From NCBI GenBank assembly GCA_016198545.1, contig JACQIJ010000073.1, positions 1 through 5,483 of the forward strand: a stretch of 5,483 nucleotides of DNA, read 5' to 3'. Source of the stretch: Pseudomonadota bacterium (GTDB taxonomy: Bacteria; Pseudomonadota; Alphaproteobacteria; Micavibrionales; Micavibrionaceae). The notes below the pieces were generated by a model. That model had not been told where the DNA came from, did not search any database, and saw nothing but the letters and a program-made list of their open reading frames with translations. Shown in pieces: positions 1-3,974 of the stretch (the first letter of the stretch is position 1; every line of letters starts with the position of its first letter). The translations under genes were made by a program, and so were the position numbers.

Positions 1-46
1 CTCAACCCATCCTACAATGTCGAAGTTTTCGGGAGTTTCAACTTCC

Positions 47-136
47 GTCCGTCTTCGCCCTATGGGCTTCGCCGGACACCACGCTTCGCCAAGAGGCTCC
101 TCGCGGCTGCGCCACGCGAAGCCTCTCGGCGAAGCG

Positions 137-141
<5 letters not shown>
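47..141 (-). repeat. Two-hairpin palindromic element fused to the tRNA-Ala 3' end
   Basis: Two inverted repeats lie back to back. The larger has 22-base arms at 77-98 and 120-141, matching at every position except one, which becomes a G-U pair in the minus-strand transcript; the 21-base spacer can itself fold partly. The right arm covers the last base of the acceptor stem, the discriminator and the CCA of tRNA-Ala, so the far arm carries a complementary copy of that end. The smaller hairpin (47-77) pairs GTCCG with CGGAC and CCC with GGG around a symmetric internal loop in which both sides contain CTTCG. No T-run follows, so it is not a standard terminator. A short dyad (GAAGTT 22-27, AACTTC 40-45) follows downstream. 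The structure is seen directly; calling it an interspersed repeat family is inference. Confidence 0.75.
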
Positions 142-212
<71 letters not shown>

Positions 213-242
213 CCGGCCATTAGTCATGGCAGAAGCGGCAAC

Positions 243-317
243 TGGAGCGGGTGAAGGGATTCGAACCCTCGACCTATACCTTGGCAAGGTATCGCTCTAC
301 CCCTGAGCTACACCCGC
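243..317 (-). tRNA. tRNA-Gly (anticodon GCC)
   Basis: The reverse complement gives a 75-nt cloverleaf: acceptor GCGGGTG/CACCCGC, D stem GCTC/GAGC, anticodon stem ATACC/GGTAT with loop TTGCCAA (anticodon GCC, codon GGC), T arm GAGGG-TTCGAAT-CCCTT, discriminator T, encoded CCA. It is the promoter-proximal member of the two-tRNA unit. Confidence 0.98.
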
Positions 318-343
318 GTCCTTAAAGGGTAAAACAGCTCGGC

Positions 344-372
344 ACTATAGGCGCCCCACTCCTGAATGCAAG
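344..372 (-). promoter_or_regulatory. Candidate promoter of the tRNA-Gly/tRNA-Ala unit
   Basis: On the minus strand a CTTGCA -35-like hexamer (367-372) is followed after exactly 17 bases by TATAGT (344-349), a 5/6 match to the -10 consensus. The start point would be near 337, about 20 bases before tRNA-Gly. The sequence between -10 and start is GC-rich, as is common for stable-RNA promoters. Seen by eye only; the -35 is a partial match. Confidence 0.5.
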
Positions 373-388
373 CAAAAACCATATTTCC

Positions 389-411
389 GTATAAGGACTA
401 TATTCCTATAC
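389..411. promoter_or_regulatory. Imperfect dyad with -10-like box upstream of the membrane-protein gene
   Basis: GTATAAGGA (389-397) and TCCTATAC (404-411) form an inverted repeat with one unpaired A and a six-base AT-rich centre. The right half overlaps TATACT (407-412), a plausible -10 for the plus-strand operon, although no good -35 lies 16-18 bases upstream. It could be an operator shared by the operon and the divergent tRNA promoter. No known regulator is recognised. Confidence 0.3.
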
Positions 412-444
412 TAAAAGGAGCTGCCCCACTTCTATGATGCATGC

Positions 445-1116
445 ATGCATACGCAACCGTTGCATAAACTCTGGTGGCTTTACATTCCTCTGATCGCGCT
501 GGCGGTTCAGATAGCGCTCGAGATGACGCTTTCCGTGCCGGCGCTGGCCCGCCTGCACACAGAAGGCGGCCCGCACGAGATATTGCAGTTTCTGCTTATT
601 TCCGCGGCCTGCCTTGTTGCCGTCCGCGCGCTGTTCGATTCGGCCGTCCGCGCAGATAAATGGATTGCCGCATGGTTCGTGCTGGCCGCGTTGTGTTCCT
701 TTTACGTCGCGGGGGAGGAGATAAGCTGGGGCCAGCACATCCTGCGCTGGAACACGCCGGAATACTGGGCCGCCATCAACGACCAGAACGAAACGAACCT
801 GCATAATACGTCCGCGTGGCTCGACCAGAAGCCGCGCATCATGCTGGAAATCGGCGTCATCGCGGGCGGCGTTCTTATCCCGCTTCTGCAAAAATTCAGG
901 CCGTCATGGTTGCCCGCGCGCTTCGCCGCGGTTTACCCGCCCGCCGTTCTCGGGGTTACGGCCGGGATTGTCCTCGCGCTGAAAATCGCCGATACGGTCG
1001 CTGATTCCGCGCATGTCCGCCTGTTCGAGCGCGTCAGCGAAGTGCAGGAACTCTATATGTTCTATTTCGTTCTGCTGTATCTGGCCGCGCTGCGCCGGAA
1101 GGGAAATCCATCATGA
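445..1116 (+). CDS. Uncharacterised polytopic inner-membrane protein (GEEISWGQ / NDQNETNLHN motifs)
   Basis: This 223-residue protein has about six hydrophobic segments (roughly residues 9-27, 45-64, 73-90, 132-149, 160-182, 202-216), so it should be an integral membrane protein. Two polar blocks stand out: GEEISWGQ at 90-97, at the end of the third segment, and NDQNETNLHN at 112-121 in the following loop. Their acidic, Asn and His residues could form a site at the membrane face. I recall similar motifs in bacterial hypothetical membrane proteins but know no function. ATG 445 is the only ATG in this frame near the start, yet the best ribosome site (AAGGAG, 415-420) lies 24 bases away, nearer out-of-frame ATGs at 434 and 437. 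The stop overlaps the HIT start by four bases, so the two genes are probably translated in a coupled way. Confidence 0.85.
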   Translation: MHTQPLHKLWWLYIPLIALAVQIALEMTLSVPALARLHTEGGPHEILQFLLISAACLVAVRALFDSAVRADKWIAAWFVLAALCSFYVAGEEISWGQHILRWNTPEYWAAINDQNETNLHNTSAWLDQKPRIMLEIGVIAGGVLIPLLQKFRPSWLPARFAAVYPPAVLGVTAGIVLALKIADTVADSAHVRLFERVSEVQELYMFYFVLLYLAALRRKGNPS

Positions 1117-1484
1117 CATTCGCGACGACATACGACGATACCAACATTTTCGCCCGCATCCTGCGCGGGGAAATACCGTGCGACAGGGTGATGGAAAACG
1201 ATCACGTCCTTGCCTTCCGCGACATAAGGCCGCAGGCGCCCGTTCATATCCTCGTCATCCCGAAGGGAAGATACCGCGACGCGGCCGATTTCGGCGCAAA
1301 CGCAAGCGCGGCGGAGATCGAGGCCTTCTGGCGCGCCGTATCGCAAATCGCGGGCGCGCACGGGCTTACGGACAGGGGCTTCCGCATCATCGCCAATGCA
1401 GGCGCGGACGGCGGGCAGGAAGTGCCGCATTTCCACGTCCACATCCTCGGCGGAAAATCTTTGGGGGCGATGGTGGGGAAGTAG
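1113..1484 (+). CDS. HIT-family nucleotide hydrolase (Hint/PKCI type)
   Basis: The 123-residue protein is the usual length of bacterial Hint-like proteins. It begins with NIFARILRGEIPCDRV (11-26), the family's opening, has the HILVIPK strand at 45-51, and ends with the catalytic histidine triad H106-F-H108-V-H110 followed by ILGG. N95 and the GGQ at 100-102, which line the nucleotide pocket in the family, are also present. Known members hydrolyse purine phosphoramidates such as adenosine 5'-monophosphoramidate through a covalent nucleotidyl-His intermediate (the middle His of the triad, here H108), in the cytoplasm. The start overlaps the upstream stop (ATGA), and GGAAGGG at 1097-1103 sits nine bases before the ATG, so it is the second gene of an operon. 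Family call is firm; the cellular substrate is unknown. Confidence 0.95.
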   Translation: MTFATTYDDTNIFARILRGEIPCDRVMENDHVLAFRDIRPQAPVHILVIPKGRYRDAADFGANASAAEIEAFWRAVSQIAGAHGLTDRGFRIIANAGADGGQEVPHFHVHILGGKSLGAMVGK

Positions 1485-1494
1485 GATACAAGGA

Positions 1495-1523
1495 TTTACT
1501 TGGTTTTATAAGTGACCTATGCT
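1495..1523 (+). promoter_or_regulatory. Weak candidate promoter for the methyltransferase gene
   Basis: TTTACT (1495-1500), 17 bases, TATGCT (1518-1523) each match consensus at four of six positions. Its start point would be near 1530, beyond the ribosome-binding site at 1525-1529, which argues against it for an SD-led message. TATAAG at 1507-1512 is a better -10 and would leave the SD in the message, but has no good -35. Transcription may instead continue from the HIT operon. Confidence 0.2.
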
Positions 1524-1529
1524 TAAGGA

Positions 1530-2438
1530 ATGGCAACCGTGATTAATGACAGATTCGAACAAGATCTCATACGTCTTCTTGATAAAAAGAGTCCTCTGGG
1601 ATTTTCTGATGGCGGCACGAAAGATATAAAAAGTCGTCTTTCTTTTTCGGATCAAAAATATGGCGCTTATTTGTATCAAGCTAACTGTCTTGAAATCATG
1701 GATATGATCTCTGCAAAGTATCCTCAAGGATGCTTCGATATGATCTTCGCGGATCCCCCTTACTTTCTTTCCAACGGGGGCATTACCTGTCAGGCCGGAA
1801 AAATGGTGAAGGTTGATAAGGGGAAATGGGATAAATCTCAAGGATCTCATCTCAATCATACCTTTAATACTGAATGGCTGTCACGTTGTCAGAAGTTACT
1901 GAAGCCTAACGGCACAATTTGGGTGTCCGGAACAATGCATGTTATTTATTCTATCGGGTATGCCATGCAGCAGTTGGGGTATAAGCTGTTGAATGATATT
2001 GTTTGGGAAAAGCCGAATCCGCCACCTAATCTTGCATGCAGATATTTTACGCATTCTACTGAAACAGTTTTGTGGGCGGCAAAAAACGGGAAATCAAAGC
2101 ATTATTTCAATTATGATCTCATGAAAAAATACAATGGTGGGAAGCAGATGAAATCCGTCTGGAGACTTACCGCCCCCGGAGGCGGGGAAAAGACACATGG
2201 CAAGCATCCTACGCAAAAACCGATTGCTCTTGTGGAGCGTTGCATAGAGGCCTCAACAAAACCCGGCGATTTCACCTTTGATCCGTTTTCGGGCAGTAGC
2301 ACCACAGGAATAGCCGCTATCCGCATGGATCGGAAATTTTGTGGTGTGGAGTTAGAAGATGCGTTTGTTGATCTTTCTTTAAGACGCCTTAAGGAAGCCA
2401 CTTCAAACGCACAAAAGAAATTACAGGTTGCTGTTTAG
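1530..2438 (+). CDS. Type II site-specific DNA methyltransferase, beta class (N6-adenine type)
   Basis: The enzyme would move a methyl group from S-adenosylmethionine to an adenine (N4-cytosine is less likely) in a specific site, protecting host DNA from the neighbouring nuclease. The catalytic motif IV, DPPY at residues 75-78, precedes the AdoMet motif DPFSGSSTTG at 251-260, which is the beta-class order. The stretch FLSNGG after DPPY, the KG.WDK segment (97-102), NGTIWVSG (127-134), RYFTHSTETVLWA (171-183) and HPTQKP (226-231) match the family that includes DpnA, M.HinfI and M.MboII, from memory. The usual FxGxG reads FSGSS. Its 302 residues include an N-terminal extension of about 45. ATG 1530 abuts the AAGGA at 1525-1529 with no spacing, whereas GTG 1539 (codon 4) lies nine bases away and may be the real start. 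It is AT-rich against its flanks, suggesting transfer. Target site unknown. Confidence 0.93.
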   Translation: MATVINDRFEQDLIRLLDKKSPLGFSDGGTKDIKSRLSFSDQKYGAYLYQANCLEIMDMISAKYPQGCFDMIFADPPYFLSNGGITCQAGKMVKVDKGKWDKSQGSHLNHTFNTEWLSRCQKLLKPNGTIWVSGTMHVIYSIGYAMQQLGYKLLNDIVWEKPNPPPNLACRYFTHSTETVLWAAKNGKSKHYFNYDLMKKYNGGKQMKSVWRLTAPGGGEKTHGKHPTQKPIALVERCIEASTKPGDFTFDPFSGSSTTGIAAIRMDRKFCGVELEDAFVDLSLRRLKEATSNAQKKLQVAV

Positions 2439-2453
2439 TTTTCTGCGGCCACC

Positions 2454-2475
2454 TGAGATTTTCATAGAAATCTCA
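2454..2475 (+). promoter_or_regulatory. Inverted repeat/hairpin between methyltransferase and nuclease genes
   Basis: TGAGATTT (2454-2461) and AAATCTCA (2468-2475) are perfect 8-base inverted arms around a six-base loop. It lies 15 bases after the methyltransferase stop and six bases before the GAGAG ribosome site of the nuclease gene. No T-run follows, so it is not an obvious intrinsic terminator. It could be an operator, an mRNA-processing or stability element, or a hairpin tuning nuclease translation. Confidence 0.55.
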
Positions 2476-2493
2476 ATTTAGAGAGTGATTACC

Positions 2494-3030
2494 ATGAAAA
2501 AGGATGGTGTTGGCGGCGCGAACACAAAAACAGGCTTATTTTTTGAGAACAAGTCAGACCTGCAAAACCTCTTAAAGAAGATTCCGGGATACGAAATTAA
2601 AAAAAATCCAAGCTTGGCTGGCCAACAAATTTTTTATAAAGGAAAACTGGTTGCAAGGTGTTTCAAGAAAAATGCGTTTTATGATTTCCTGGAAGAAAAA
2701 GATATAGACTGGAAAAAAGTCTTATCAAAGAGGCTTCTGCCAGATGATGCCTTGCTCGTCATTATCAGAGAAACCTTGTTTATTATTGAAGTAAAATACC
2801 AGCAAGTAGCAGGATCCGTTGATGAAAAGCTGCAGACATGCGATTTTAAAAGAAAGCAATACCTAAAGCTAGTCAAGAATCTTGGTTTAAAAGTTGAGTA
2901 TGTATATGTACTAAGTGAGTGGTTTAAAAACCCTGCTTACAAAGATGTTTTGGATTATATAAACAGCGTGAATTGTCACTATAAATTTGAAGAATTACCT
3001 TTAGCGTGGCTGGGATTGCCGCATGAGTAA
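2494..3030 (+). CDS. Putative type II restriction endonuclease, PD-(D/E)XK fold
   Basis: I infer that this small protein cuts DNA at the site protected by the upstream methyltransferase. Numbering from ATG 2494 (178 residues), the catalytic signature is P83-D84-D85, a hydrophobic stretch, then E99-V-K101 followed by YQQ: the PD...ExK pattern of the nuclease superfamily, where the acidic residues bind Mg2+ and the Lys assists catalysis. GGANTKTGLFFE (7-18) and GSVDEKLQT (107-115) are conserved-looking blocks; E18 may be the extra acidic residue often found in the first helix. I recall similar proteins annotated as restriction enzymes beside methyltransferases. ATG 2494 has GAGAG eight bases upstream; a GTG at 2485 would add three residues but overlaps that site. 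It is the most AT-rich gene here (about 35-37% G+C in sampled lines). Specificity is not deducible. Confidence 0.8.
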   Translation: MKKDGVGGANTKTGLFFENKSDLQNLLKKIPGYEIKKNPSLAGQQIFYKGKLVARCFKKNAFYDFLEEKDIDWKKVLSKRLLPDDALLVIIRETLFIIEVKYQQVAGSVDEKLQTCDFKRKQYLKLVKNLGLKVEYVYVLSEWFKNPAYKDVLDYINSVNCHYKFEELPLAWLGLPHE

Positions 3031-3039
3031 TTTTTCGAA

Positions 3040-3624
3040 CTAAAACCGTCTTCCCGGAAACCTGATAACGTTTGCGCCGGGCGAAAGTTCGGGAAGTTCG
3101 CGGTCGGACAGGCCGTGGCGCTCCAGCTCGATTTCCGCTTTTTCGCGGTGAACGTGCGCCTGCGCGCCCAGTATGTCGCACAGGATGGCGGGGATGGCGT
3201 GCGTTTCCTCCGTCAGTTCCGCGCCGACGGCCATCAGAAGATCGCCCAGCGATTCAATGTCTTCGGGAATGTGCGACAGGTGCGCGCGCAGGGCGGCATC
3301 ATCCATCGCCATCCGGCCCGCTTCGTGCGCGAGCCAGACGGATCCGTATTCGTTGACGATGCGGTCCGCTTCCGCCGCGGCCGCGCAGCCGATGGCGGTG
3401 TGCGCCGCATGGGCCGCCACCCGTTGCGCGCACAGCGCGATGCAGATGAGGGCCGTATCCGGCTCCAGATTGTCGAGAATGTCGTTGATCATGTATTCGG
3501 ATACGTCGTCCATCGGCTCTTCGCCGCGCAGCATGGCGGCAACAGCCATCGGCACGACGAAGCGCACATGCAGCGCGGCCAGTTCACGGTCGGACAACTC
3601 TTCGGTTACGGCATTATGCTTCAT
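3040..3624 (-). CDS. Uncharacterised acidic, mostly helical protein
   Basis: I do not recognise this 194-residue protein. It has no signal peptide; the hydrophobic stretches (about 22-31 and 57-85, rich in Ala and interrupted by charged or His residues) look like buried helices rather than membrane spans. The hexapeptide LSDREL occurs twice, at residues 10-15 and 172-177, near each end. The tail NVIRFPGRRF is basic and may be a short exposed motif. Asp/Glu are abundant, and this strand gives a balanced composition, whereas the opposite-strand frames are rich in Arg, Gly and His as expected of shadows. The start ATG is preceded at seven bases by a run of six G. It is convergent with the nuclease gene, with nine bases between the stops and no clear terminator. 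G+C is high, so it belongs to the host backbone rather than the restriction module. Confidence 0.75.
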   Translation of the reverse strand: MKHNAVTEELSDRELAALHVRFVVPMAVAAMLRGEEPMDDVSEYMINDILDNLEPDTALICIALCAQRVAAHAAHTAIGCAAAAEADRIVNEYGSVWLAHEAGRMAMDDAALRAHLSHIPEDIESLGDLLMAVGAELTEETHAIPAILCDILGAQAHVHREKAEIELERHGLSDRELPELSPGANVIRFPGRRF

Positions 3625-3679
3625 GACAGAACCCCCCGTCTTCCATGCCCAGTTTTAGGACGGAAAAGTGAATAAGGGC

Positions 3680-3715
3680 TTAACGGCGGTAAAATCCGGC
3701 AGGGCCGCCGATTAA
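3680..3715. repeat. Imperfect palindrome upstream of the minus-strand orphan gene
   Basis: TTAACGGCGG (3680-3689) is complementary to CCGCCG-A-TTAA (3705-3715) with one extra A, around a 15-base centre. On the plus strand a run of six T (3722-3727) follows six bases later, terminator-like, but no plus-strand gene ends nearby. On the minus strand it would sit in the 5' leader of the orphan gene if transcription starts near 3716. Confidence 0.45.
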
Positions 3716-3722
3716 CCTATAT

Positions 3723-3751
3723 TTTTTACATATTTACTAACGGAGTGTAAA
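3723..3751 (-). promoter_or_regulatory. Candidate promoter for the minus-strand orphan gene
   Basis: Read on the minus strand, TTTACA (3746-3751, 5/6 to the -35 consensus), a 17-base spacer, then TAAAAA (3723-3728, 4/6 to the -10). It would give a leader of about 90 bases containing the 3680-3715 palindrome. It overlaps almost completely with a plus-strand candidate. Confidence 0.35.
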
Positions 3752-3753
3752 TT
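3725..3753 (+). promoter_or_regulatory. Candidate plus-strand promoter toward yifB/comM
   Basis: TTTACA (3725-3730, 5/6 to -35), a 17-base spacer, then TAAATT (3748-3753, 4/6 to -10). The start point would be near 3760, leaving a leader of about 215 bases before the TTG start at 3975. The two TTTACA boxes form an inverted repeat, so each strand's -35 overlaps the other's -10. Confidence 0.3.
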
Positions 3754-3754
3754 A

Positions 3755-3826
3755 ATGGTATTGCCGCGGGAATCTGCGAGGCGCCGGGCGGTTGGCAGGA
3801 GATGCAGGCGGCGGGAGAGGTTGTAA
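3755..3826 (+). CDS. Possible 23-residue Arg-rich small ORF (speculative)
   Basis: ATG 3755 is preceded at nine bases by GGAG (3742-3745) and opens 23 codons ending in TAA. The predicted peptide has ten Arg among 23 residues. That composition can arise by chance in GC-rich DNA, and the promoter proposed just upstream would start after the ribosome site. It could be a leader peptide, but conservation is unknown and I regard it as more likely chance. Confidence 0.15.
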   Translation: MVLPRESARRRAVGRRCRRRERL

Positions 3827-3974
3827 AAAAATCCCTCTCGCTTTAATCCGGTATAATAGGGCGGGTATTCAGTTTGTTAGGCCGCCCCAGGCTCTGTTTA
3901 AATAAATCACAGCTTCCCCTTGAGCAAATAAATGTGCCATAAAATCTCAGTCATCCAGGATTGAGGATTGGTAA

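Larger units (their letters stand above)
3625..3974. other. 350-base divergent intergenic region
   Basis: This gap separates the divergent minus-strand orphan gene and the yifB/comM gene. It holds a GC-rich hairpin (3680-3715), overlapping promoter-like hexamers on both strands (3723-3753), a possible 23-codon Arg-rich ORF (3755-3826), and an isolated TATAAT at 3852-3857 without a recognisable -35. From 3895 to 3974 it is AT-rich, with AAATAAAT occurring twice, and near its end GGATTGAGGATTG repeats just before the comM start. I see no tRNA, known riboswitch or mobile-element end in it. Confidence 0.6.

Noticed and set aside
406..891. 161-aa minus-strand ORF opposite the membrane-protein gene
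   Set aside because: Composition rich in Arg, Gln and Val without family motifs; the plus frame has clear membrane segments and operon overlap with the HIT gene.
3115..3675. 186-aa and 161-aa plus-strand ORFs opposite the minus-strand orphan gene
   Set aside because: Arg/His/Gly/Ser-rich composition typical of antisense frames in GC-rich DNA; the minus-strand protein has balanced acidic helical composition.
3680..3727. Hairpin plus T-run as a plus-strand intrinsic terminator
   Set aside because: No plus-strand gene ends nearby (the last ends at 3030, with a minus-strand gene between), and six bases separate stem and T-run.
3815..3839. GAGAGG/CCTCTC hairpin around the A-run at 3825-3831
   Set aside because: Only six pairs with a 13-base loop, and the A/T-run is inside the loop, so it is not a terminator for either strand.
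3921..3946. Heat-shock (sigma-32-like) promoter suggested by CTTGAG and CCATAAA before comM
   Set aside because: The spacing between the two elements is too short for that promoter class and the -10 match is poor.
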